Assembly (NCBI GenBank): GCA_021323835.1
Contig: JAJPKI010000218.1
Location: 1 to 10,855 of the forward strand
DNA: 10,855 bases
DNA from: Verrucomicrobiota bacterium
GTDB taxonomy: Bacteria > Verrucomicrobiota > Verrucomicrobiia > Limisphaerales > UBA11358
Direction of reading: 5' to 3'
Shown here: piece after piece, positions 1-7,700 of the stretch
Position numbering within the stretch: the first letter of the stretch is position 1
How the letters are laid out: each line of letters opens with the position of its first letter
Made by a program: the position numbers and the translations under genes
The notes under the pieces: generated by a model
Database searches by the model: none
What the model was told of the DNA's origin: nothing
What the model saw: only the letters and a program-made list of their open reading frames with translations

Positions 1-785
1 GTGATGTCCACGACGTTGTTGATGCTGCGGATGCCGACTTTTTCCAACGTGCCGCGCAACCAATCGGGACTTGGTCCGACTTTCACTTTGCGCACGATGC
101 GCGCGGTGTAACGCGGACACAATTCCGGCTCGTCGTTCTGCACACTGACCACGCCGCCAATCGGTTCGGATTCCGTGTTGAGAAATTGGATGACAGGAAT
201 TTTTAATTCGTTGCCGGTGACCGCCGAGATTTCACGCGCAATGCCGATGACGCTGTTCAAATCCGGACGATTCGGCGTGACTTCCAAATCGTAAACCACA
301 TCGCTGCCGCTGCGGCCGAGAAATTCCGCGAACGGTTGGCCGATTTTCGCGTCGGCGGGCAAAATCAAAAGTCCGTCCACGTTGTCCGGCAATCCGAGTT
401 CCTGCGGCGAACACATCATGCCCTGGCTGGTGATGCCGAAAACTTTTCGTTCTTTGATGACGAACGGCTCCTTGTCGCCGGGTTTCAGCGGCAGCGCGAA
501 GTTCGGCAGGATGAGCGGGACTTTGTCGCCGGGTTTGTGATTCTGCGCGCCGCAAATGATGGTGCGCTCGCCGGTGCCGTCGTTGACTTTGCAGACGGAC
601 AATTTGTCCGAGCCGGGCACGGGGTCGCGCGTGAGGATTTGCGCGACGACGACGCCGGCGAACTCGCCGCCGAGCTTCTGCACGCCCTCGACTTCGAGGC
701 CAAGCATGGTGAGCCGCTCGGTCAATTCCTCGGGCGACCAGTTGAAATCAACGTATTGTTTGAGCCAGTTAAGCGTGACTTTCAT
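1..785 (-). CDS. pheT: Phenylalanyl-tRNA synthetase beta subunit, N-terminal part (3' end outside window)
   Basis: This is the N-terminal 261 codons of the PheT subunit of the alpha2-beta2 enzyme that charges tRNA(Phe) with phenylalanine in the cytoplasm. The protein opens MKVTLNWLKQYVDF, the classic PheT start. Residues about 40-155 form the EMAP/Myf-type tRNA-binding fold, with GSDKLSVCKV near 58-67, ICGAQN near 77-82 and the GMMCS motif near 122-126. The stretch VTPNRPDLNSVIGIARE (about 169-185) follows, and the visible part ends in SINNVVDI, the beginning of the B3/B4 editing domain. The remaining domains, including B5, the catalytic-like domain and the anticodon-binding domain, lie beyond the left edge. 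The ATG at 785-783 is the only sensible start and has no Shine-Dalgarno sequence. The reading frame is unbroken. The gene is divergent from the DUF4230 gene across 156 bp. Confidence 0.97.
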   Translation of the reverse strand, partial: MKVTLNWLKQYVDFNWSPEELTERLTMLGLEVEGVQKLGGEFAGVVVAQILTRDPVPGSDKLSVCKVNDGTGERTIICGAQNHKPGDKVPLILPNFALPLKPGDKEPFVIKERKVFGITSQGMMCSPQELGLPDNVDGLLILPADAKIGQPFAEFLGRSGSDVVYDLEVTPNRPDLNSVIGIAREISAVTGNELKIPVIQFLNTESEPIGGVVSVQNDEPELCPRYTARIVRKVKVGPSPDWLRGTLEKVGIRSINNVVDI

Positions 786-830
786 TTCGCGCCGCTAAAA
801 TTAACCGTGAAATGCGTTCTCTCCAAATCA

Positions 831-889
831 ATTTAACACGGTATAAGATAATATCAGTCGCGACTAAAACCATTTAACGGTGTTTAAAT
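831..889. promoter_or_regulatory. Composite dyad: outer inverted repeat around a 10-bp palindrome
   Basis: The outer arms are ATTTAACACGGT (831-842) and its near complement at 877-889, which read on the minus strand gives ATTTAAACACCGT: one inserted base and one mismatch. The inner element AGTCGCGACT (856-865) is a perfect palindrome whose centre (860.5) coincides with that of the outer arms (860). The candidate -10 boxes sit between the left arm and the palindrome. This suggests an operator for a dimeric or tetrameric regulator, or a hairpin in the pheT leader RNA. The function is inferred; only the symmetry is seen. Confidence 0.45.
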
Positions 890-892
890 CAG

Positions 893-919
893 TGCGAATT
901 GAATCCGTGACAATTCGCA
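893..919. promoter_or_regulatory. Perfect 9-bp inverted repeat upstream of the DUF4230 gene
   Basis: TGCGAATTG (893-901) and CAATTCGCA (911-919) are exact reverse complements separated by 9 nt. The element ends 22 bp before the ATG at 942. It could be an operator or a stem-loop in the 5' leader of the DUF4230 mRNA. It has no downstream U-tract on the plus strand, so a terminator is unlikely. Confidence 0.45.
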
Positions 920-941
920 AAATCCATGTCACAACATTTGC

Positions 942-1538
942 ATGAAGGCATTCAAAAAGTTTTTTCTGGCCGCGCTGGTGTTTTTGATTTTCGCCACCGG
1001 CATTTGGCTCGGCCTCAACGTCACGCGCTTGATGAAGCCCGGCGGTTTGCGCGAAACGAACACGCCCATCATTGTGCAGCAGGTGCAAACGCTCGCGGAT
1101 TTGGTCACGGTCAAATACGTTTTGCAAAAAGTTGAAATCGTGGATTCGCCACCGTCGAGCACGCTTGGCCAATTTGTGCAGGGCGACGACCGCGTGCTGC
1201 TGCTTGCGCAAGGCATCGTGAAAGCGGGCATTGATTTAAGAAAAATTTCCGCGGACGACGTGAACATTTCCAACAAGAGCATCACCATTAAATTGCCGCA
1301 ACCGCAAATCACCGACGCGTATTTGGACGACGCGCAAACCAAAGTCATTGAACGCACGACGGGATTTCTTCGTTCGCTCGACAAGGATTTGGAGCAGAAA
1401 ACGCGGCAGACGGCGTTGGACGACATCCGGCGCGCCGCACAGGAAAATGGAATTTTAAATGACGCGAACGACCGCGCTAGGCTGCAATTGAAAACATTTT
1501 TTTTGCAAATGGGATTTACAGACGTGCAATTTCACTGA
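942..1538 (+). CDS. DUF4230 family membrane-anchored protein
   Basis: A 198-residue protein with a short basic N-terminus (MKAFKK), one hydrophobic segment at about 7-26 (uncleaved signal anchor), and a soluble domain that should face the periplasm. The domain matches my knowledge of the DUF4230 family: LVTVKYV (about 54-60), then GIVKAGIDLRKI (about 91-102), ITIKLPQPQI (about 114-123), and a charged helical C-terminal half (about 130-195). The biochemical role of the family is not established and I assign none. The ATG at 942 gives the anchor helix immediately; an ATG at 926 is in another frame. No Shine-Dalgarno sequence is visible. It is the only plus-strand gene of the window, transcribed away from pheT and converging with the small ORF that ends at 1553, with 14 bp between the two stop codons. 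Confidence 0.82.
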   Translation: MKAFKKFFLAALVFLIFATGIWLGLNVTRLMKPGGLRETNTPIIVQQVQTLADLVTVKYVLQKVEIVDSPPSSTLGQFVQGDDRVLLLAQGIVKAGIDLRKISADDVNISNKSITIKLPQPQITDAYLDDAQTKVIERTTGFLRSLDKDLEQKTRQTALDDIRRAAQENGILNDANDRARLQLKTFFLQMGFTDVQFH

Positions 1539-1552
1539 ACGGTGTCTCAAAA

Positions 1553-1774
1553 TCAGTCAGGCTGGATGATTTTGACTTCACATATCGCCAGCGCCCCGTC
1601 TTCCATTTCCACGGCAATTTTCCGGATGATTTTTGGCAACGCAATTTTCGGCTGACGCGTTCGCAACCGCATCAAATAAAGCGTTGCAGGCAGTGAGTTG
1701 GAGTGACGGTTAGCGATTTCGATTCCGCCGAGGACGGCTTGCACTTGTTTCAAAAGTTCTGATTTCTTCGCCAC
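1553..1774 (-). CDS. Small hypothetical protein downstream of mpl
   Basis: A 73-residue ORF starting with GTG at 1774-1772 (MAKKSELLKQVQ) and ending at a TGA. I do not recognise the family. The sequence is a mix of amphipathic helical stretches (residues 1-20) and a basic to hydrophobic C-terminal half containing ALPKIIRKIAVEM and GALAICEVKII. There is no transmembrane segment, signal peptide or cysteine motif. It lies 30 bp after mpl in the same direction, so it is probably cotranscribed with gatB-mpl. It is also in the same frame as mpl, with only the mpl TGA and ten sense codons between them. No ATG in this frame and no good Shine-Dalgarno sequence supports the start, so the exact N-terminus is uncertain. 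It may be a real short gene or fortuitous. Confidence 0.5.
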   Translation of the reverse strand: MAKKSELLKQVQAVLGGIEIANRHSNSLPATLYLMRLRTRQPKIALPKIIRKIAVEMEDGALAICEVKIIQPD

Positions 1775-1804
1775 GAAACTACTTGCCGCATACGTGTGCC
1801 AGAA

Positions 1805-3202
1805 TCAGCGTTTGCCAAGCCGTTCGAGAAGTTTTCCGTGAATGCCGCCGAAGCCGCCATTGCTGAAAACGCAAACCACGTTGCCGCCCAAAACATTTTT
1901 CGCGACGTGCGCGACGATGGAATTGACGTCCGGCAAATACGCTGCATCTTTGCCGCTCGCTTTCAAATCCTGCATCAACTTTTCCGGATTCAACCGCTCT
2001 TCCGCCGACAATTGTTCCAATCGCGCCACTTCGGAAACGACGACGGCATTCGCATCGGCAAATGACTCGGCCAATTCTTTTTGAAAAACGTTTCGGCGAG
2101 TCGTATTTGAACGCGGTTCGAAAATCGCCCAGATTTTTTCGCGCGGAAATCGCAATCGCAACGCCTTCAGCGTTTCGCGGATTGCCGTTGGATGATGGCC
2201 GAAATCGTCAATTACCGTTACGCCGCCGGCGATGCCTTTGACTTCGAGCCGGCGTTTAATGCCTTTGAACGTATCAAACGCGCTTTGGATTTGTTTGTTC
2301 GACAAGCCGCAATGTTTCGCCGCCGCGATGACCGCGAGCGCGTTGCGCACATTTAATTCGCCGACGAGATTCAAATGGAATTTGAAACTGGGAATTTCAA
2401 ATTCAGTTGCCGTCGGCCCAAAACGCAAATTGAAACCTTGAACGGCATTATTTTCGCCGAGGCCGAATTGCTTCACCGGACAATGCGTGGCGTTCAGTAA
2501 CGGTGCGAGATTCGCATCGTCGCCATTGCCGAGCAACAAACCGTTTCGCGGCACGAGCCGGATGAATTGCGAAAAACTTTTTTTGATGGCGTCGAGATTT
2601 TCAAAAATGTCTGCATGGTCGAATTCCAAGTTGTTGACGATGGCGATTTCCGGCAGGTAATGGACAAATTTGCTGCGCTTGTCAAAAAACGCCGTGTCGT
2701 ATTCATCGCCCTCGATGATGAACCATTCGCTGTCCGTGAAGCGAGCGCCCTGCGAAAAATTATTCGGAATGCCGCCGATGAGAAAACTCGGGTTCAATCC
2801 ATTGTGTTCGAACACCCACGTCAGCAGCGATGTCGTCGTGGTTTTGCCGTGCGTGCCGGAAACGACTATCGAACGTTTGCCGCGAATGAAAAATTCCTTC
2901 AACAATTCTGGCAGCGAACAAAATCGCAGTTTATGGTCGAGACAAAATTCCGCTTCCGGGTTGCCGCGTGAAATGGCATTGCCGATGACAACCAAATCCG
3001 GTTTGTGCGACAAATTCCTTTCATCGTAGCCGTTCATCACGGCAATTTTCTTTCCGGCAAGAAACGACGCCATCGGCTCGTAAACATTTTGGTCCGAGCC
3101 GGTGACGGCAAAACCTTTATCGAGCATCGCCGCGGCTGCGGACGCCATCGCCGTGCCGCCAATGCCGACAAAATGAACTGATTTGATTCCCGAAGAAAAC
3201 AT
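1805..3202 (-). CDS. mpl: UDP-N-acetylmuramate:L-alanyl-gamma-D-glutamyl-meso-diaminopimelate ligase (Mpl)
   Basis: A 465-residue Mur-ligase family enzyme that attaches recycled murein tripeptide directly to UDP-MurNAc with ATP, in the cytoplasmic peptidoglycan-recycling pathway. N-terminal Rossmann motif HFVGIGGTAMA is at about 10-20, the ATP P-loop GTHGKTTTT at 116-124, the acidic block GDEYDTAFFDKRSKFVHY at about 165-182, NLEFDHADIF at 191-200, DDFGHHPTA at 332-340 and EPRSNTTRR at 362-370. The DTAFFDKRSKFVHY block together with VIGNAISRGNP (about 72-82) is typical of Mpl and separates it from MurC, which has a similar length. The ATG at 3202-3200 immediately follows the gatB TAA with no gap. 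It is the one gene here with a recognisable Shine-Dalgarno-like sequence, GAAGG five bases before the ATG, inside the end of gatB. This points to translational coupling with gatB. Confidence 0.93.
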   Translation of the reverse strand: MFSSGIKSVHFVGIGGTAMASAAAAMLDKGFAVTGSDQNVYEPMASFLAGKKIAVMNGYDERNLSHKPDLVVIGNAISRGNPEAEFCLDHKLRFCSLPELLKEFFIRGKRSIVVSGTHGKTTTTSLLTWVFEHNGLNPSFLIGGIPNNFSQGARFTDSEWFIIEGDEYDTAFFDKRSKFVHYLPEIAIVNNLEFDHADIFENLDAIKKSFSQFIRLVPRNGLLLGNGDDANLAPLLNATHCPVKQFGLGENNAVQGFNLRFGPTATEFEIPSFKFHLNLVGELNVRNALAVIAAAKHCGLSNKQIQSAFDTFKGIKRRLEVKGIAGGVTVIDDFGHHPTAIRETLKALRLRFPREKIWAIFEPRSNTTRRNVFQKELAESFADANAVVVSEVARLEQLSAEERLNPEKLMQDLKASGKDAAYLPDVNSIVAHVAKNVLGGNVVCVFSNGGFGGIHGKLLERLGKR

Positions 3203-4690
3203 TTATACCTTCAATTTCTTTTCCAAAATTTCGCCGACGAGATTTGGATTCGCTTTGCCTTTGCTCAACTTCATCACTTGTCCTTTGAGAAAATTCAGCG
3301 CGGCAATTTTGCCCGCCTTGTAATCGGCAACAGAATTTGGATTTGCGGCAATTGCATCGTCGCAGAATTTTTCAATTGCGCCCGTGTCGCTGACTTGCGC
3401 CAACCCTTTTTCCTGAACAATTGCGGCTGGAGATTTTCCGCTCTCGAACATTTCGGCAAAAACGGTTTGTGCAGCCGCGCTGCTGATGGTTTTGGCGTCC
3501 ACCAAATTGACCAATTCCAAAATCGCTTCCGGTTTGAATTTCAAGTCTTCGTATCCAATTTTTGGCGGATCAAATGGCGGTGGTTCCATTTCCATAAATT
3601 TGCTTTGACGCAAATCTGCCATTTTCGCCCGCATATTATTGATAACCCAATTCGCGACAGCTTTTGGATTTTTCGATTTCTTCGCAATTGGCTCGAAATA
3701 ATTTCCGAGCGGAACGTCATTCACAAATGTTTCCGCGTCAGATTTCGGCAATTGATAATCGCGCATGAAACGCTGTTTGCGCGCGAGTGGCAATTCGACG
3801 ACGCGTGAATTGATTTCTTCCAGCCATTGCGCTGTCGGCTCGAACGGCATCAAATCCGGTTCGGGAAAATAACGGTAATCGTGCGCGTGCTCTTTCGTTC
3901 GCATTTCTTCAGTCACGCCGGCAACGTCGTCCCAGCGTCGAGTGGATTGAATCAGCTTGCCTCCCTTTTTCACGACTTCGATTTGCCGTGGGATTTCATA
4001 TTCCAGCGCGCGGCGCACGCCGGAAAAGCTGTTCATGTTTTTAATTTCAATTTTCGCGCCGAGTTCTTTCGAACCGACTGGTCGCACCGAAACATTTACG
4101 TCGCAGCGCACCATGCCTTTTTCCATGTCGCAATCGCTGATTTTCCCATAGCGCAGAATTTCGAGCAATGCGTTGAGATATTCGTAAGCCTGGTCGGAAC
4201 TCGTCAAATCCGGTTCGGAAACGATTTCGAGCAGCGGCACGCCGGCGCGGTTGAAATCCACGCCACTATTGCGGTCGAAATGAAAATTTTTGCCGACATC
4301 TTCTTCCAAATGCGCACGCGTGATGCGCACGCGTGAAAGATTTCCGCCAAATTCAAATTCGACGTAGCCGTTTTTGGTTGAAGGCTGGTCGTATTGCGTC
4401 ACCTGATAATTTTTCGCGACGTCGGGATAAAAATAATTTTTCCGGTCGAATTTCGCACGCGGCGGAATTTCGCAATTCAAGAGCAAGCCGGTCAAAACGG
4501 TGAGCTTGAGCGCTTCTTCATTGGCGACGGGCAAAACGCCGGGCATTCCGAGACAAATGGGGCAAACATTGGTGTTCGGTTCCGCGCCGAAAGCGTTGGC
4601 GCAACCGCACCACATTTTGGATTTGGTTTTAAGCTGGACGTGCGTTTCGAGTCCGATGACGGCTTCGTATTCCATTTTCGCGCGGAACAT
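3203..4690 (-). CDS. gatB: Aspartyl/glutamyl-tRNA amidotransferase subunit B
   Basis: GatB is the kinase/transamidase subunit of the GatCAB complex: it phosphorylates the misacylated Glu or Asp on tRNA(Gln)/tRNA(Asn) and uses ammonia tunnelled from GatA to amidate it. The 495-residue product has the VIGLETHVQL opening (about 11-20), a zinc site C28/C30/C43/C46 (CGC then CPIC), the FDRKNYFYPD block near residue 80, GVPLLEIVSEPD in the cradle domain, IKNMNSF and the helical plus YqeY-like C-terminal tail ending in LVGEILEKKLKV. Length and motifs are complete. The start is ambiguous: ATG at 4690 gives MFRAK before MEYEAVIGLE, whereas the in-frame ATG at 4675 gives the usual family start. Neither has a Shine-Dalgarno sequence. 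It begins 38 bp after the RND gene stop and abuts mpl. Its usual partner gatA lies 5.8 kb upstream. Confidence 0.97.
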   Translation of the reverse strand: MFRAKMEYEAVIGLETHVQLKTKSKMWCGCANAFGAEPNTNVCPICLGMPGVLPVANEEALKLTVLTGLLLNCEIPPRAKFDRKNYFYPDVAKNYQVTQYDQPSTKNGYVEFEFGGNLSRVRITRAHLEEDVGKNFHFDRNSGVDFNRAGVPLLEIVSEPDLTSSDQAYEYLNALLEILRYGKISDCDMEKGMVRCDVNVSVRPVGSKELGAKIEIKNMNSFSGVRRALEYEIPRQIEVVKKGGKLIQSTRRWDDVAGVTEEMRTKEHAHDYRYFPEPDLMPFEPTAQWLEEINSRVVELPLARKQRFMRDYQLPKSDAETFVNDVPLGNYFEPIAKKSKNPKAVANWVINNMRAKMADLRQSKFMEMEPPPFDPPKIGYEDLKFKPEAILELVNLVDAKTISSAAAQTVFAEMFESGKSPAAIVQEKGLAQVSDTGAIEKFCDDAIAANPNSVADYKAGKIAALNFLKGQVMKLSKGKANPNLVGEILEKKLKV

Positions 4691-4692
4691 TT

Positions 4693-4728
4693 AGCCACAG
4701 ATTGAACACGGATGGAACACAGAATTTT
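4693..4728. repeat. Short intergenic repeat with 11-bp period (CACAGAT/CACGGAT type)
   Basis: Three tandem degenerate units are visible: CACAGATTGAA (4696-4706), CACGGATGGAA (4707-4717) and CACAGA followed by a T-tract (4718-4728), preceded by TTAGC. The units keep an exact 11-bp spacing. Such CACAGAT/CACGGAT strings are, from memory, frequent between genes in Verrucomicrobiota and related genomes. Here the repeat fills almost the whole 38-bp space between the RND permease gene and gatB, that is, the right flank of the gatB-mpl block. No hairpin terminator is seen in it. Confidence 0.6.
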
Positions 4729-7700
4729 TCACGCGCCGAAAAACCATTTCAAAAGGAGAATGGCAAGCATGCCGAGAACCAGAATGCCGCTGATAATTGC
4801 AAGCAAGAGCCAATGTTTGCGCGCCCAGTTTTGGAACGATTCCATATAGAGGTAAATCACCGGCGTGATGTAGAGCGTGAGCAATTGCGAGACGACAAGT
4901 CCGCCGACAACCGCGAGACCGAGCGGGCGACGACCCGCGCCGCCGGCGCCGAAACCAATCGCAATCGGCAGCGTGGCCATGAGCGCGGCCATGGTGGTCA
5001 TTAAAATTGGGCGGAAACGTATTAAACAACCCTCGATAATCGCGTCCGCAGGATTTTTTCCGTGCTCGCGTTGCGCAGTGATGGCGAAGTCAATCATCAT
5101 GATGGCATTTTTCTTCACGATGCCGATGAGCATAATGAGGCCGACGTCTCCATAAACGTTCAAATCCATTCCAAATAATTTCAACGTGAGTAAGGCACCG
5201 AGTGCGGCAGATGGCAGACCGGACAAAATGGTAATCGGATGAATGAAACTTTCGTAAAGGCAGCCAAGAATGATGTAAATGACGAGCACAGCGGCGATGA
5301 GCAGGAAAATCATTCCATTCAGCGACGATTGAAACACTTGCGCGGCGCCTTGAAAATTTCCGGTGATGGTCGCGGGCATGTGCAAATCGGATTCCACTTT
5401 TTGCACCTGTTGAACGGCGTCGCCGAGGGAAAGACCGGGCGCGAGGTTGAACGAAATTGTGATGGCGGGCAATTGGCCGACGTGCGAGATGCTCGTTGGA
5501 CCGATGCTGCGCGTGAGCGTGGCGACGGCACTCAAGGGAATTAATTTATTTGTGGCCGCGGATTGAATGTAGAGCCGCGAGAGTGCGTCGGGGTCGAGCT
5601 GGAATTGTGGTTCAACTTCAAAGAGCACCCACCATTCGGCGACGTCGGCGTAAATCGTCGAGACCTGCCGCTCGCCAAATGCGTCGTCAAGCGCGTTTTC
5701 GATTTGTTGCGACGTGACGCCGAGCGCGGACGCTTTGTCGTGGTCAATGTTCACGTTGACCTGCGGCGAGGCGATTTGCATGTCGCTGTTCACGTCCTGA
5801 AAGCCGGGTTGTTGTTTTAATTTTTCTGCCAGAATCGGCGCCCATTTGAAAAGTTCATTTACGTCCGTGTCCTGCAAGCTGTATTGGTAAAGGCCTTTGC
5901 TCGCGAAACCGCCGACGCGAATCAGCGGCGGCACTTGCAGATAAACATTCAAGCCGGGAATTTGCGAAAGTTTCGGGGCCAGTTCCTGTTTGATTTGCAT
6001 CGCGTTCAATTTGCGATTGTCTTTCAAACCCATGAACATGCGGCCGTTGTTCAGCGGACTGCCGCCGATGGATGAAATGACGGTGCCAATGTTCGGGTCG
6101 GCGGCGGCGATTTTCATCGCGGCGAGTTGATGCTTTTCCATCGCGTCAAAAGAAATGTCCTGCGCGGCTTCGGTCGTAGCAATGATGCGACCGGTGTCTT
6201 CATCGGCAAAAAATCCTTTCGGCATGACGACAAATAAAATTCCCGTCACAATTAAAATGACAAACGAAAGCATCAAGGTCGCGAAACGATGGAGCATGAC
6301 GATTTTCAATGTGCGCTCATAGCGATTGCGGACGCTGTCAAAGAAGCGCTCAAATAAATTGTAAAGCCGTCCGTGCGATTTTCCTTTTTCCGAATGCACA
6401 AACCGGCTGCACATCATCGGCGTCAGCGTGAGCGATACAAAACCGGACGCCAAAACGGCGACGACAATCGTTACCGCAAATTCGTGCAGCAATCGTCCCA
6501 GCATTCCGCCCATGAACAAAACCGGGATGAAAACCGCCGTGAGTGAGAGCGTCATCGAAATAATGGTGAACCCGATTTCGCGCGAACCTTTGAGCGCGGC
6601 GTCCATCGGCGCTTCGCCGTTTTCCATGTGGCGCACGATGTTTTCGAGCATCACAATCGCGTCGTCCACGACAAATCCCACGCACAACGTCAGCGCCATC
6701 AGCGACAAATTGTCGAGGCTGTAACCGAGCAGCGCCATCACGCCGAATGTGCCGATGAGCGACATTGGCAATGCAAGGCTCGGAATGATTGTGGCCGACA
6801 AATTTCGCAGGAACAAAAAAATCACCAGCACGACGAGACAAATGGCGATGAACAAAGTCTGTTCCACGTCATGCACCGATCGGCGAATGTTGTAAGAACG
6901 GTCAATCGCCACGTCCAATTTGATGGCCGACGGAATTTGCTCGCGAAATTGCGGAATCAATTTTTTGATGTTGTCCACAACTTCGACCGTGTTCGCGCCG
7001 GGCTGACGTTGAATCGCCAGCACGACCGAGCGGTCGCCGTTGAACCACGCTGCCGTTTTATCATTCTGCACGCTGTCGAGCACGTTGCCCAATTCTTCGA
7101 GCCGCACAGGATTTCCATTTCGATACGCGACAATGAGCGGACGAAAATCCGAGGCGTTGTTCAATTGGCCATTCGCCTGCACGGTGAACGCCTGATTTTT
7201 TCCGTAAAGAATTCCGAGCGGCTGATTTACATTTCCGTTTTCAATCGCCTGCTCGACCTGGTCAATTCCCAATCCGTAAGCCGCGAGTTTGTCCGGGTCC
7301 ACTTGAATTCGCACCGCGTAAGGCTGTCCGCCGAAAACGCCGACTTGCGCGACGCCGTTGACCATCGAAATGCGTTGCGCCATCAAATTTTCCGCGTAAT
7401 TGTCCACATCCGAAAGCGGCAGCGTGTCCGAATGCATCGCCAGAAATAAAATCGGCGTGTCGGCGGGATTTACTTTTTGATACGTCGGTGGTGTCGGCAT
7501 GTTCGGCGGCAATTGGCGCGCCGCTTTGGAAATCGCCGATTGCACGTCCTGCGCCGCCGCGTCAATGCTGCGGTCGAGCGTGAATTGCACCGTGATGTTG
7601 ACCGAGCCGAGCGAGCTGACCGACGACATCGAATCCACGCCCGCAATCGTGGACAATTGTTTTTCCAGCGGCGTTGCCACGGCCGACGCCATCGTTTGAG

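Larger units (their letters stand above)
786..941. promoter_or_regulatory. Divergent intergenic region between pheT and the DUF4230 gene
   Basis: These 156 bp must hold the promoters of both flanking genes. The region is clearly more AT-rich than the genes. A minus-strand -10-like TATTAT (853-848) and TTATAC (846-841) could serve pheT, and a plus-strand GATAAT (847-852) could serve the DUF4230 gene, but none has a convincing -35 box at 16-18 bp, so no promoter is pinned down. Two strong symmetric structures occupy most of the region (831-889 and 893-919, listed separately). No T-box signature or phenylalanine leader peptide was recognised in front of pheT. Confidence 0.5.

Noticed and set aside
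336..836. 166-codon plus-strand ORF opposite pheT
   Set aside because: It is antisense to an unbroken, well-conserved pheT frame and its translation has no recognisable motif; it is a shadow of GC-biased codons.
786..930. T-box or phenylalanine attenuator in front of pheT
   Set aside because: No T-box consensus, no Phe-rich leader peptide and no terminator with a U-run could be found on the minus strand.
1539..1552. Bidirectional terminator between the convergent DUF4230 gene and small ORF
   Set aside because: The 14-bp gap has no hairpin of useful length.
1805..3202. Possible MurC instead of Mpl
   Set aside because: The DEYDTAFFDKRSKF block and the VIGNAISRGNP segment fit Mpl rather than MurC, and no other mur/fts genes are adjacent.
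3278..4336. Plus-strand ORFs of 176 and 169 codons opposite gatB
   Set aside because: They mirror the conserved gatB frame and show no domain; both are shadows.
4691..4728. CRISPR-like or IS-end repeat beside the efflux operon
   Set aside because: The units are only 11 bp, degenerate and without spacers; there is no transposase, terminal inverted repeat or target duplication nearby.
6628..7449. 273-codon plus-strand ORF opposite the RND permease gene
   Set aside because: The protein is full of His/Arg/Gln runs typical of reverse-strand translation, and the opposite frame encodes an intact RND protein.
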